Source of the DNA: Setophaga petechia
Lineage: Eukaryota; Chordata; Aves; Passeriformes; Parulidae
NCBI GenBank assembly: GCA_024362935.1
Contig: JANCRA010000065.1
Span: forward strand, 744,001-808,000
Reading direction: 5' to 3'
DNA length: 64,000 nucleotides
Part shown: positions 10,930-22,085 of the stretch, one piece after another
Layout of the letters: every line of letters starts with the position of its first letter
How positions within the stretch are numbered: position 1 is the first letter of the stretch
Notes under the pieces: generated by a model
What the model saw: the letters and a program-made list of their open reading frames with translations, nothing else
The model's database searches: none
What the model was told of the DNA's origin: nothing
Translations under genes and position numbers: made by a program

Positions 10930-12027
10930 TTACCGGTGCCTCCGCTGGTGTTGGGTCAAGATAGAACTCCTGGAGAAGCTCTTCCCACACTGGGGACACT
11001 CGTAGGGCCTCTCCCCAGTGTGGATGCACCGGTGGGTGATGAGAGTGGAGTTGTGCTTGAATCCCTTCCCGCAGTCGGGGCATTGGAAGGGCCTCTCCTC
11101 TCTGTGAATCCAATAGTGCCGGAGGAGATGGGACCTGATCTGAAACCCCTTCCCACACTTGGAACACTCATAGGGCCTCTCCCCTGTGTGGATCCTACGG
11201 TGGACAATCAGGTTGGAACGCAGCGTGAAGCTCTTCCCACACTCCCCACACTCGTAGGGCCGTTCCCCAGTGTGGGTCCTCTGGTGGTCGATCAGGGTGG
11301 AGCTCTGGCTGAAGCTCTTCCCACACTCCTCACACTCGTGGGGCCTCTCCCCAGTGTGGATGCGTCGGTGCACGACAAGATCAGAGTTCCGCCTGAAGCC
11401 CTGCCCACAGTCGGGGCAGTGGAAGGGCCTCTCCTCTGTGTGTGTGCGCTGGTGCTGGAGGAGATGGGAGCTGGTCTGAAACCTCTTCCTGCACTGATCA
11501 CACTCGTAGGGTCGTTCCCCAGTGTGGGTCCTCTGGTGCACAATCAGCTCGGAGCTCCACCTGAAGCTCGTCCCACACTCCCCACACGTGTGGGGCTTCT
11601 CCCCATCATGACCCTGCTCATGGAGCACCAGCTCCGAGCTCTGGCTCCATCTCCGGCCGCCTTCCTGGCCCAGGCTGGCTCTTTCCCCCTCACATCCCCG
11701 CCAGCTGCGTTTGCAGCCCCTCCTCGTGCGGCATCTCCGGGCCTTTTCCTCCCCGCTGGCTTCCTGCGCCGTGGAGCCGCTCCAAACGGCCTCTTCCACC
11801 AGGTTCTGCTGCAGGCATTTGTCCTCCCTGCTCTCCATGCTCAGCTCCTGCTCTGGGGGAGGAAGGACAAGGACAGGATGGGATTTGCCTCCGTGCCACA
11901 GGCAAGGGCAAGGAGATCCCCCCAGAGTTGTGCTGCAGCTGGGGTCGTGGTGGGCTGGGAGATGGAGCAGCACAGAGGGGAAAGGGGCACTGACTTCCGC
12001 CTCACCTGCTTCAGTGTCCCGGGGCAT
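10930..12027 (-). CDS. C2H2 zinc-finger protein, 8 fingers (unit A)
   Basis: Probable DNA-binding transcription factor. The coding model joins 12006-12027 (ATG, MPRDTEA) to 10930-11852 across a 153-bp GT-AG intron, giving 314 residues. The frame also stays open through the intron, so a retained-intron form is possible. The leader is charged and has no KRAB, SCAN or BTB domain. From about residue 96 come eight C2H2 fingers joined by TGERP or TEERP linkers. After the stop, minus-strand sequence continues into a ninth, decayed finger that contains a further TAG. An upstream donor at 12731 marks a noncoding first exon in CpG-rich DNA (12731-13100), and an acceptor at 12072 opens the exon with the ATG. 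The unit B paralogue has one finger more, between fingers 4 and 5 of this copy. This looks like one of the many songbird zinc-finger paralogues; the exact name is not assignable. Confidence 0.85.
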   Translation of the reverse strand: MPRDTEAGEAEVSAPFPSVLLHLPAHHDPSCSTTLGGSPCPCLWHGGKSHPVLVLPPPEQELSMESREDKCLQQNLVEEAVWSGSTAQEASGEEKARRCRTRRGCKRSWRGCEGERASLGQEGGRRWSQSSELVLHEQGHDGEKPHTCGECGTSFRWSSELIVHQRTHTGERPYECDQCRKRFQTSSHLLQHQRTHTEERPFHCPDCGQGFRRNSDLVVHRRIHTGERPHECEECGKSFSQSSTLIDHQRTHTGERPYECGECGKSFTLRSNLIVHRRIHTGERPYECSKCGKGFQIRSHLLRHYWIHREERPFQCPDCGKGFKHNSTLITHRCIHTGERPYECPQCGKSFSRSSILTQHQRRHR

Positions 12028-12199
12028 CTTCCTCTTCCTCACAGCCTCCCAGGGATTGGCAATGGGAAATCCTGGTTTGGGGAAAACAAGGGATGACCAC
12101 GTTGAGTTTGAAGGTCCCTCTGCCCAAGTCTGTCTCTAAAAGTCACCGGTCATCTGGGCTGCAAAAAAACCTCGCAAACACCAAGATTCAACCCTGGAA

Positions 12200-13140
12200 A
12201 AGCCTCCCAGTAGTTCCCTGTCCCTGGTTCCTCCCCTTTAATGTTCGGGGGTTCCCCCCTATCTCAGCTGCTGGGGGTTACACTTGGACTTGGGGTCCCC
12301 CTTCTCCTCCGTGCCCGCCCTGCCCAGGCTGCTGGCAGTCCCAGCAGTGCCAAAAGCTCCCCCCTCTTGGCTCTCCCCATTTCGGGATGCCGGGGCTCTT
12401 TGGGCTCCCGGGCTCCCTTCTCCCCTCATTCTCTGCTCGGGGCTGCAGCGGCTCCAAGGAGTCCCCCCTGCCCCTCTCCAGGCTCTTGAGGCTCCCGCCA
12501 ATGGCGGCCTCCCCCCTCTCTGGGCTCCCCACTTTGGGCTCCTGGGGGACACAGGGCTCTGCTCCTCCAGGCTGCCTCTGCCGGCAGCCGCCACCACCAC
12601 CCCCCGATGTCCCCCCGAGGGGCCTTTTCCGCTCAGCCTTGGACTTCTTCATTCTCCAAACATCCCCCCAAAAACCCAACTGGGAGGGACCCCCCGGGAT
12701 ATCTGGGCCGAGCACCCCCTCCCCGCTCACCTGCAGGATGAGGAGGGGGCGATGATCTTACAGGTGGGGGCTGCAAATTCAAGGAGGGCTCGAGTGTGTG
12801 GTTCCTTCTGCTTTCCTAGATCCACCTTTGTCCCTCCTCTTCCTCCCTGCTCCTCCTCTTCCATCCCCCCTCCTCCACCTTTCTAACCCCACCTCTTTCT
12901 CATATTTCCATTTCTCTTCCTTCATGACTCCTCCTCCCCCCTAACCCCGCCTCCTCCTCCCCCTCCATCCCTGCCCTTCCCTCCCTCCTCCTCCTCCCCC
13001 AGCAGCAGCCACACCCTCGGTGCCCCGTTCCCGCAGCCCTCGCAGCCCGCGGCAGGAGCGGCGATGGAGCCGGGACAGGTCGGGATGGGCAGCGCGGGGC
13101 TCTCGGCTGCTCCCAGCCGCTGCGGGCGGAGGGAAGCTGG
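12200..13140 (-). promoter_or_regulatory. First exon and CpG-rich promoter region of zinc-finger gene A
   Basis: On the minus strand an exon ends at a GTGAGC donor at 12731, ahead of the coding exon at 12071. Upstream, 12940-13130 is rich in CpG with GC-box-like sequence and no TATA box, as for a housekeeping-type promoter. Much of 12240-12760 is open in several frames because of composition. The equivalent in unit B is 24720-25620. Confidence 0.5.
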
Positions 13141-13289
13141 CCCGGGCCAAAGGAGAGGCAAACTGGGCAAACTGGGGGCTGCATATTAAACTGGGCCTTG
13201 CTGGGGACACTGCCTGGCCACTGTCAGCCCTTGGGGCTCCTCTCGGCACATCCGCCAGGGGGGAACGCACACAGGGCTGGGGGATCCCA

Positions 13290-14760
13290 GCAGTGGCAGG
13301 ACTGGGACTGGTTTGTACTGGGAGTGACTGGGAATGACTGTGAGCATGCTGAGGGACACTGGGATATACCAGGAGTGTCTGTTAACCATACTCAGGTGAC
13401 TGGAACCACACTGGCAACAGGTGGGATCGTGCTGGGAAGAACTGGGACCCCATGCTGGGGGTACCTGGGAGCGAGTGGGAATGACTGGGTGTACACTGGG
13501 GACAACTGGGCATGACTGGGGCCATGCTGGCAGGGACTGGGATCATCTGTGGATTGGCTGGCACTATACTAGGGACAACTGGGATCACACTGGGAGGAAC
13601 ACGGAGTGACTGGAACCGTGCTGGGGGCTACTGGGATCCTACTGGAACCACAGTAGGAGAAGCTGGCAATGCTGGGAGTGACTGGGATCACACTGGATCA
13701 TACTGGCAGCCACTGGGACTGCACTGAGGGTGACTGGGAGTGGCTGTGAGCAACTGGCATCAGGCTGGAAGCAACTCAGGGCAACTGGGAGTGACTGGGA
13801 ACATGCTGGGAGCAACTGGGATACACTGGGAGAAACTGAAACCACACTGGGGATAAATGGGAGCAACTGGAACCACACTGGATGATCATGGGAGCAGCTG
13901 TGCCCATGCTGGGTCATACCGGGATCACACTGGGAGTGACTGGGAAGATGCTGGCTCTGACTGGAACCATACTGGAAGAGACTGGGAGCAACTGGGCCCA
14001 CACTGGGAGTGCCAGGGAGTCCTCTGAGCATGACTGCAATAATGCTGGGAGTATCTGGGACTGACTGGGGTCATCCTGGGGGTGACTGGAACCATAATGG
14101 GAGTGACTACTGCTCAGGCTGGGGTCATCCTGGGAGCCACTGGGAACACACTTTGGGCAACTGCCAGAAACTGGGATCATGCTGGAGGCAACTGGGAGAA
14201 ACTGGGAAAGACTGGGATCATTCTGAGCTAACTAGAACTGTACTAGGCTAACTGGGATATGCTGGGACTGTCTGTGACCATACTGGGGGGACTGGAAGCA
14301 CACAGGGTACAGCTGGGACCATGCTGAGGGCAACTGGGAGTGAGTTGGATCTTGCTGAGAGGGACTGAGACTATTCTAGGGACAACTGGGATCATGCTGG
14401 AAGGAACTGGGAACAAGTGGAACTATACTGGAGGCAACAGGGATCATACTGGGATGACAGTGGGAGCAGTTGAATCCATGCTGGGTGAGACCGGGATAAC
14501 ACTGAGGGTGCTTGGAATCATACTGGGATTGACTGGGAGTGGCTGTGAGGACTGGAATCATGCTGAAAGCAACTGGGAGGAACTGGGAGTGACTGGGAGC
14601 ATTCTGCAGGTGACTGGGATAAACTGGGAGAGACCGGGAGTCACTGGGATCATACTGGAGGCTGCTGGGGTCATGCTTGCATTGACAGAGAGCAACTGGG
14701 ATCACACTGGGGGCCACTGGCATCATACTGGCAGTGACTGGGAGCAACTGGGAATGGCAG
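13290..14760 (+). repeat. TGGGA-rich minisatellite (unit A)
   Basis: About 1.5 kb of degenerate tandem repeat built from ~10-11-base half units of the form nnACTGGGAnn, alternating gactgggat, catactggga, gtgactggga and accacactgg. It starts just upstream of the zinc-finger promoter and runs to the MHC class I fragment. Any open frames here are repeat artefacts. A reverse-orientation tail of the same repeat lies at 15560-15655. Confidence 0.9.
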
Positions 14761-14835
14761 GATGCAGCTGCAGCAGCGGCAGCTCCCCGGGGGCCCCGTG
14801 CCGGTGCCGCTCGTGGTGCCGGCTCTGGCTGGGCC

Positions 14836-15545
14836 CAGGTCCCGCTGGAAGGGGATCCCAGCCAGGGACCCCATGGACACCAACTGGGGGAACCCCGGGT
14901 CGGGCTCTGACAGCGCCACGGGCAGGGAACGCAGGGACAGGAGAACTGGGGGGACACCGAGATTTGGGGGCTGGGGGGGCACGGGGGAACCAAAGGGGGA
15001 ACCAAAGGGAGAGCTGGGAGAGCAGGGAACGGGGCTTGGGGGTTCCAGGACTGAGAAAAGGGGAGGCTGCGGTGGGCAGAGGGGGGACGGGCTGGACTAA
15101 GGGGGTTCCTGCATCCAGGAAAGGGAGCTCCAAGGGTCCCCGGTGTTGCCCATTCCCAGCAAAAGGTGGGAAAAACCAGGATGGCTGGGAATAGGGGTCA
15201 CGGCTGTCCTCGGTGTTGAGGAGAGGAGGGGCTGGGGGCCGGGAAAGGCAGGAATTGGGGTCCAGGGGGTCTCTGGGTGAAGGAAAATGGGGCTCTGGGG
15301 GCTGGGAGAGGCGGGATGGCCGGGAAGGGGGTGCGGGGGTTGTTGGTGCCGGATAAGGGGGTGCAGGTGGATCCCATGCCCGGGAATGGGGGTGCGGGGG
15401 GATCCTGGCACCCAGGAATGGGGGTTCAGGGGCCCCCGGTGCTCCGGGATGGGCGATCAGAGAGTCCCGGTGCTGGGGGTCCCCGTCAGCTCTCGCCGCC
15501 CCCCCCGGGCCCCAGGAGCGCCCCCAGCCCCAGCGCTGGAGCCAT
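14836..15545 (-). pseudogene. MHC class I fragment: signal-peptide exon and partial alpha-1 (unit A)
   Basis: On the minus strand, 15545-15490 encodes a signal-peptide start MAPALGLGALLGPGG typical of songbird class I genes. Its donor appears to have lost GT (gagag followed by ct). After a ~545-bp intron a CAG acceptor precedes 14945-14836, which encodes SLPVALSEPDPGFPQLVSMG and then SLAGIPFQRDLG, the first strands of a class I alpha-1 domain. Homology stops there and runs into unrelated sequence and the minisatellite. No alpha-2, alpha-3 or transmembrane exon is present. The locus cannot make a class I chain. The first exon and intron were apparently captured with the zinc-finger promoter pieces. 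Confidence 0.75.
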
Positions 15546-15559
15546 CGCGCTGCTCCTCC

Positions 15560-16420
15560 TCAATCCCAGTGTGAGCCCAGTACGGTCCCAGTAGAACTCA
15601 GTCACCCGGGAGCTGCTCCCAGCATGATCCCAGTACATCCCAGTCACTCCCGCTACTGCCATCCCCCTCACCCCTCGCTCCGTTCCGACCGGTCCCGGCT
15701 CCATCCCCGCCCCTCCCGCGGGCTGCGAGGGCTCCGGCACCGGGGGAGGAGGAGGAGGAGGGAGGGAGGAAGAGGCGGAGCGGCAGCAGGAAGCGGCGGG
15801 AGCAGAGGACGGCCGGGATCGCGCGGCTCCGGCGCTGCCTGAACTCCGGAACCCGGGAGCATCGGCCCCATCCCGCAGGTGCCCGGAGAGGTTCCCCCTG
15901 TCCCAGCTGCTGGGGTCACACTTGGACTGGGGTCACCCTTCTCCTCGGTGCCCGCCCTGCCCAGGCTGCTGGGAGACCCAGCGATCCGAAAAGTTCCCCT
16001 TTTCCATCTCCCCGGGATGCTGGAGGTTATAAATAGCCCAGCCCAGGGAACTCCCAGGATATCTGAGCTGAACTCCCCCTCCCCGCTTACCTGCGCGATG
16101 GGAGGGCAATGATCCCACAGGTCGGAGCTACAAATTCAGGAAGGGTCGACCGCGTGGTTTTCTTCTTTTATTGATGCTCCTTTGTCCCTCCTCTTCCTCC
16201 CCCTTCTCTTCCATCCCCCCTCCTCCTCCCTCCTGACCCCGCCTCCTCCTCCCCCTCTATCCCTGCCCTTCCCTCCCTCCTCCTCGTCCCCCAGCAGCAG
16301 CCACACCCTCGGTGCCCCATTCCCAGCCCTGGCACCGCTGTCCCAGCCTGCCCTGTGCCCGGCCCCGCGGGGCTCCGACCTGCACGGCGGGGCCGGTGTG
16401 GGCTCCGTGGCCAAGGTGCA
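15560..16420. repeat. Rearranged zinc-finger promoter pieces (unit A)
   Basis: 15560-15745 read on the minus strand repeats the CpG promoter and minisatellite edge at 13010-13400 (shared cctcgcagcccgcgg and atggagccggga stretches), so it is an inverted copy. 15880-16330 is a second copy in the original orientation, with a cagctgctggggtcac start, a GTAAGC donor at 16091 and the cagcagcagccacaccctcgg stretch. A GGA-rich tract lies at 15745-15790. No zinc fingers follow either copy. Confidence 0.65.
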
Positions 16421-16429
16421 CAGAAATCA

Positions 16430-18242
16430 GAAGCTGACTCTGTTAAACCAGCGGGACCTGCATCTCATCGCTGGGCAACAAAAAACAGTGAAAGAGCCAA
16501 AAAATCATCCCCCAGATCTCCTGCTTCTGAAGCTAGCAAGGCTTTGAGAAAATTACTGATGCTCTGCAAAATAGACAAGCACATAGTTATGCTCCAGATA
16601 AACCTTTTTTCCTTGCAGTTCTAGGAGAAACGCTGAGACTGCATGGCCTCATCTTCCAGTGGGACTCCTCTCAAAATGATCTTTTTTAATAATTGAATGG
16701 GTTTTTCTTTCTTACAGTGCACCAAAGACAATCTTCACACCTTTAGAGATGATTTCTCAAATTGTCATTAAGGGCAGGGCAAGGCTTCTTGCCATAGCAG
16801 GTTGTGAATTTAAAATCATCTATTTACCTATGATTAAATCCTATTTTGTTTGGGCCATGCAAAAGTCAGAAGATTTACAGTATGCCTTATTAGATTTTCC
16901 AGGTGTTTGCTCTATTCTTTATCCAGCACACAAAGTGATCAAAGCTAAATTATGCTACAAAGAGAAACCCCTTATCAGTGAAGAACCTTTAGATGCAGTG
17001 AGTCTCTTCATGATGGGTCAGGACAAACACACAAGGCAGTAGTTACCTGGCAAAATAAAAACACTAAATCCTAGGAACAAGACATTGAAAAAGTTGAAGG
17101 TTCTCCTCAGATTGTTGAATTGGCTGCAGTTGTAAGAGTATTTCAGCTCTTCCCAGAACCTTTTAACTTAGTCACTGATTCTGCATATGTTGCTAACATT
17201 GTTAAGAGAATTGAAGGATCTGTTTTAAAAGATGTTGGCAATGACAACTTGTGTCTTTGGCTTACCTGTCTTGATCAAATTTTGTTACACAGGACTAATC
17301 CTTCCTTTGTTGCTCCCATTAGAGCTCACTCTGGTCTCCCAGGATTTATGGCAGAAGGGAATGCAGGAGCTGATGCACTGGCATCAGCAGCGTGTGATGA
17401 GGGAGCTGCAGGAGACAGGAAAGGCTGCACGTCTGTGCTTCCTGCAGCTCCCTTGCCTGACATTGTTGAACCAGCTAAATTGAGTCATGCCTTTTTTCAC
17501 CAAAATGCACGGGTGATCAGACGAGATTTTCACATCTCCCTAGAGCAAGCACAAGCCATTGTACGGGCTTGCCCTGACTGCCAGCTAGTTCAACCTATCC
17601 ATTCTACAGGAGCAACCAACCCAAGGGGGTTGGAAAGTTTGCAGAAGTGGCAAACAGGTGTCACAAAGTACCCTTCCTTTGGGAAATTTGAAAATATCCA
17701 TGTCTCTATTGATACATTTCCAAAAGCAGTTTTTGCGTCTGTACATACAGGAGAAACAGCTAAGCATGTTTGCCAGTATTTTTCACAAGCATTTTCCTCA
17801 CTGGGTGTCCCTCAAGAAATTAAAACTGATAATAGTCCTTCATATGCTTCACAAGAATTGACCACATTTTTAAATGACTGGGGTGTTCACCATACATTTG
17901 GTATTCCCTACTCTTCTACAGGTCAGGGAATGGTGGAAAGAACACATGAAACTCTAAAACATATTTGAGATCCACAAAAAGTGGGGGGGAGCCCAGCATA
18001 CACCTCAGAGGAGGCTGAATAGGGCTTTGTATGTTTATAACTTTTTGAATAGCTCTGCAGAAGCTATTTACAGACATTTCAAGAACAATAAAAAAGCAAA
18101 ACTGAAGGAACACCCCCCAGGTTTAATGAAAAATCTAGAATCAGGAAAAATAGAGGGACCATTTGAGCTTATGACATGGGGCAAGTGTTTTTCGTGTATT
18201 TCTACAGCTACAGGACTCAAGTGGATTCCAGCAAAACAGTGA
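16430..18242 (+). pseudogene. pol: Alpharetrovirus-like ERV pol remnant (unit A)
   Basis: RT thumb/connection, RNase H and integrase of a class II ERV, truncated on its 5' side; no gag, protease, 5' LTR or RT active site is present. RNase H shows DSAYV near 17180. Integrase (17480-17965) keeps an HHCC zinc site with CPDC, but the first catalytic Asp is Gly (WQTG, near 17650); the second Asp (KTDN) and the Glu (MVERT) are kept. Breaks: a one-base deletion near 16545 and a stop near 16687 relative to unit B, a TAG at 17040 and a TGA at 17966. A GPF-type C-terminal piece follows at 18150-18240 in another frame. The 5' junction with zinc-finger promoter sequence is the same in both units, so truncation came before duplication. 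Confidence 0.85.
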
Positions 18243-18429
18243 AATCATACCACCCATCCAAGCCCGTGGCTGCTTCTGCACCAGCCAGTGACCCTGTGAG
18301 TGGGAGCCGAGAGACGGGCACCCAAACGTGAACTACACAGAACCACTCAGAGAAAACTGTCTGCCAGAAATGGATCAAGAAAAGAATGGAGTTGTATTAT
18401 TAGTGGCAGTGGTGCATGCTGGTTTTAAC

Positions 18430-18970
18430 TTTTTAGTTTTATCTTTGCAGTGAAGCTTAACCTGTAACTCAACCAAAACCAAATGTTTGGGTTTCTTTAG
18501 CCAAGTCCACAGGCTCTGACACCATTTGCTTATCTAACACTAGCCCTGATAAACCTTTTTCAACTTGTTTAGTTGGAGTTCCTTTCCCAGAGGGTTTTGA
18601 TAATGTTTCTTTTGAGAAATATTGGCCATATGATGATCATCACATTTCCCCAACTCCCAGCCCGAGACACCAAACTTCTATTGATAATTTTAAAGTTGAT
18701 AAATCTGACCTTCAAGAATTAGAAATTTTAGGCTCACTAACTATGGACACTTGTTATTTGTTTCATTTTGTAGGAAAAAATGGGCCACATTTAAATGTTA
18801 CTCCTTATCACCCAGTTTATAGCAATATGACTTCTTTGTGTTATCAAACTAAGCTTCTTAGATATGATGAACCTCATGCAGATTGTTTAACAAACTTCCA
18901 ATTCGATTTCCTAAAGGAATTTGGCTCATCTGTGGAGACAGGGCTTGGCAAGGTATTCCCTCAAAAATAG
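18430..18970 (+). pseudogene. env: ERV env surface-subunit remnant (unit A)
   Basis: Retroviral envelope SU-like sequence in plus orientation downstream of pol, with several Asn-X-Ser/Thr sites and Cys residues. Only the C-terminal part is continuous (18743-18970), and it stops at 18968-18970 before the TM subunit. The N-terminal part is interrupted and has no clear start. It is an old insertion shared with unit B (31570-32114). Confidence 0.6.
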
Positions 18971-19071
18971 ATGGTGGTCCTTGTGCACTGGGACAACTTA
19001 CAATAATTGCTCCCAGTTCAAAAAAGCAATCAAAAAGAAAAACAGAAAAATAAGATCTTCCTTAGGGCATC

Positions 19072-19640
19072 ATGATGACAGCAACTGCGATAGTGAGTTT
19101 CACCCCTGGAACTCTGGAAAATCAATTGTTACAAGCATTTTTTTTGCCTCAGCTAAGTTCTGCAATTGCATTGAAACAGTTAAACAAATTAGGGTGTTGG
19201 CTCAGTAAAGAAATAAATGCCACCTCTACCATAATTAGTGATTTGCTAACAAATGAAGAGGCAGTCAGACATGCCACTTTACAAAACAGAGCTGCTGTTG
19301 ACTTTCTTTTACTAGCACATGGGCATGGCTGTGAAGATTTTGAAGGATTGTGTTGTATGAATTTGTCTGATCATTCTGCTTCAATTCATAAACAGCTGCA
19401 AAACTTAAAAGATGTAGCTGACCAAATGACAACAGGTGATCCATCTTGGTAAGACAGTTTGATGGTTGGAGCATTGCAACTTGGCTGAAGGAACTTTGTA
19501 AGTGAGGCTTGATTGTGTTAGTGGTGATAATTGGAATTATGGTAGTGGTACCCTGTGCACTTCAATGTGTGCAGAGAATGATGAGTAAGACAGTTTCCAG
19601 CATCTTTTTTGTTCATCAGAATGGGGGAGATGTTGGGAAG
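19072..19640 (+). pseudogene. env: ERV env transmembrane-subunit remnant (unit A)
   Basis: 19072-19452 is open for 126 residues and resembles the ectodomain of an alpharetrovirus TM subunit, with an immunosuppressive-domain-like region followed by a C-x6-CC motif. It ends at TAA 19450-19452; further stops precede the membrane anchor, which is recognisable at 19512-19560 (hydrophobic, rich in Val and Ile) in another frame. The final codons run into the polypurine tract. The subunit is not expressible as one chain. Confidence 0.75.
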
Positions 19641-20187
19641 GATGAAAGTTTGACAAGAAGGACTCACAGATGTGTATGCTTAACAGAAAGATTTTTAAAT
19701 GTGGAGTCTGATGAAGGAATAGAGATGGAAGCAAGTTTTGAGCAAGTTTTGATATAGAAGAAAAGAATTGCTGAGCCAGTCTTACTGGCTAACCAAGGAG
19801 GCAAAGGGTGTGTTAGTTAGAAGGGGTTTTTATGGCTTAGAGCAAAGGATAAACCCACCCCAAACAAGAAGATGTTTTTACCAAGCAAAAAGATAGCACA
19901 AGCAAACAAGACTGTCGATATTGCAAGTAGAAAAAAGGTCTCAGAATTTTCCACTGCAAGAAAACTGAAAAACAACTTCTAGCTTAAAGTGTAATGTACT
20001 AACTTTTAGTGATTGGAGAATGGTAACATCAATATGGTAATTATAGGAGTTTTGATGGACTATAGGTAACAGTAAGGGTATCGATTGCTTCTACTGTATG
20101 AAGATGCTCAGCAAAGAAAAGTATAGAATGCATTGTAACCAAAACCAAAGGGTCTCCAGGCCTGCCTGCAGCTGGAGCTGACAGCTT
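19621..20187 (+). mobile_element. LTR 5' (U3) part of the alpharetrovirus-like ERV (unit A)
   Basis: A tggggga-ga polypurine run is followed at 19631 by TGTTGGGAAGG, a typical class II LTR start. The sequence continues as U3-like AT-rich DNA to a TATA-like stretch near 20128 (clearer in unit B as tatataatg). At about 20188 a different LTR begins (TGTCCT...), so this LTR is either interrupted there or longer than typical. Confidence 0.55.
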
Positions 20188-20840
20188 GTCCTAGGGTGAC
20201 GTTATGGTGCTTGTGTCCCCATTCATGTGCTCTGTTTATGCTGGATATCATGTTCTGTGCCTTTGAGACTGGCTCTGAAGAGTGAAAGTTTTGTTTTGGT
20301 TTCTTATCAGCCACTCCCCTGTGGCTGGTGGGACACAGAGACGGGGCAGTACATGGTGCTGCTTTTGCTTTTTGCTTGGCTTTTTGCTCTGCTCTCACTC
20401 CTGCTTTGCTCCTGCTTTGCTTTTGCTTCTGCTCATTAGTTAGTTTAGCTAAACAGTCCAGATTTCTTCCTGGACTGCTTCTCCTTTCCCTTTTTTGGCC
20501 CCACTTGAACCTGCTCCGGACTGGGACCTGGGAACACCGAGAGTTTGCACCTTGTGGCTGCAGCAGCTGCCCCAGCACCGCAGGGACTGATAACAGAGCG
20601 ACCACCCCCAGAGAGACTTTGTGAATTTGTCATCTTTGTCAGAGCAGTGAAAGAGTGGTGTCACCTGGTATTGTTCATTTTGTGTGCTGGGGGTGCTGTG
20701 CCTGTTAAATAAACAGGTTCTTTCCACTTCTCTCCGAGGAATCCATCCCGACCCAGTTGAGGGGAGGGGCTGTGTGGGTTTGCTTTCTGGAGGGGCCCCT
20801 TTGGAAATTCTCCACCAAATTTGCCCTAAATCAGGACACC
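20188..20840 (+). mobile_element. TGTCCT...AGGACA LTR (unit A)
   Basis: About 653 bp with inverted ends TGTCCT and AGGACA, AATAAA near 20706 and homology to 9395-10061. It may be nested in the previous LTR or be its continuation; no clear TSD was found. In unit B the homologous LTR is cut off at 33686 by the minus-strand provirus. Confidence 0.6.
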
Positions 20841-20861
20841 ACCTTTCCACCTGTCCTGGAT

Positions 20862-21037
20862 GGCTCGGGCTGTCTGATGTAACAATAGGGGGGAAAGGGG
20901 ACTGTGGGGAGAGCAGAGGACATCTAAACAACAGACTGCAATAACATAATCACACATCAATAAAGCTTCTCTTAATATTCACACAGTATTCATCCCTTAA
21001 TTGTGAGAGCCAATCATCTCATTAGCCATCCATAACA
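20862..21037 (-). mobile_element. Class I LTR fragment (U3 end)
   Basis: Reverse-complement match to the U3 start of the LTR at 54786-55204 (shared attaagggatgaata, gattggctctcacaatt and tgttatggatg-type stretches). It begins at TGTTAT on the minus strand at 21037 and is truncated near 20862. Confidence 0.65.
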
Positions 21038-21367
21038 CAAAGGGACCTAAAATCACCGTTAAAAGGCTTGGTTCAACCTTAAATTACGCAAAGGCCTAAA
21101 ATCAGCCAAAGGCATCTAAAATTCACCCTAAACCTGCCCGGTTTATCCTAAAATCACCCAAAGAGGTGCCCAAACTCCACCCAAATGAGCTTATATGATC
21201 CAAATGAAATCAAAAATCCACCCTAAAACCCACCAGATTTGGCCTAAAATCAGCCAGAGGGGCCTAAAATCCACCCTAAAAAGCTTGAAATCACTGCAAG
21301 GGACCTGAACCCCACCCTAAACCTGCCCAGTTAGGCCTAAAATCACCCAAATGGGCCTAAATTCTCC
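21038..21367 (+). repeat. Degenerate CCTAAAATC-type tandem repeat
   Basis: Repeated phrases gg(c/a)cctaaaatca(c/g)cc, aaaatccaccctaaa and cctgcccagtt recur every ~35-55 bases over ~330 bp. It lies only between units A and B and has no coding content. Confidence 0.7.
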
Positions 21368-22085
21368 GGGACTGAGACCAAACCCAGCAGCAGAACCAGC
21401 ACCAGCAGCAACACTGAGACCGACACTGGAACTGGGATTGGCAGTGCTACAGGACCGGCACCAGGACTGGGACCGAGACCCAGACCAGAACCAGCACCAG
21501 AACTGGCACTGGGACCAAGCCTGGGACCAAGCCTGACACTGGGACCGGCACCAGGAGTGCTTTGGAACTGGGACTGGCACCGGCAGCGCTCCAGGACTGG
21601 GATCAGGACCAAGACTGGAACCCGGCACCCGCAGCGGGACTGCTCTGGGACCGGGACCAGGACCGAGACCGGGAGCCCTCCAGGACTGAGACTGAGAGCG
21701 TCACCGGAACCAGCACCGAGACTGGCAGCGCTCTGGGACCGGGACCGAGGCTGAGATTGGCACTGGGAACACTCCGGGACCAAGACCAGAACCAGTAGCA
21801 GCACTGGGTCCAGAACCGCTCTGAGACCGAGACTGAGACCAGCACTGAATCCAGCACCAGCACCGGCACCGAGAATGGCACCGCTCCAGGACTGAGACTT
21901 AGACTGGGACTGGCACCCCTCTGGGACTGAGATCAACACGAGAACCAGAATCAGCACTGGGAGTGCTCTGGGACTGAGATGGAGACGGAGGCTGGCACCA
22001 GGACTGGGATCAGTGCCAGGATCACTCTGGGACCGGCACCAGGATCAGAAATGGGACTGGAAATGGGATTGGCACTGGGATCCCT
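21368..22085 (+). repeat. GGGACC/AGCACC minisatellite
   Basis: About 720 bp of short degenerate repeats built on ~6-base words (gggacc, agcacc, gagact, ggcact). Both strands are open in several frames because the repeat period is a multiple of three. It is not homologous at the unit level to the array at 13290, although both are rich in actggg. Confidence 0.8.

Larger units (their letters stand above)
10388..20840 (+). repeat. Tandem duplication unit A
   Basis: The sequence from aatcagctgagaagg onward is repeated in the same order and orientation from 22638. The offset is about 12250 at the left edge, 12405 at the zinc-finger stop, 12727 at the MHC fragment and 13142 in RNase H. It grows because of one extra zinc finger, a longer minisatellite and a 389-bp LTR insertion in unit B. 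The right end is uncertain: unit B is cut by a provirus at 33686, which corresponds to about 20570 here. Confidence 0.9.

Noticed and set aside
10831..12096. 421-codon plus-strand open frame rich in Leu, Pro, Gly and Val (and its 460-codon counterpart at 23203-24585)
   Set aside because: It is the antisense of the C2H2 zinc-finger exons. The 28-residue periodicity of the fingers keeps the opposite frame open.
21343..21957. Long open frames on both strands in the GGGACC array
   Set aside because: They come from a repeat whose period is a multiple of three. No start context or domain.
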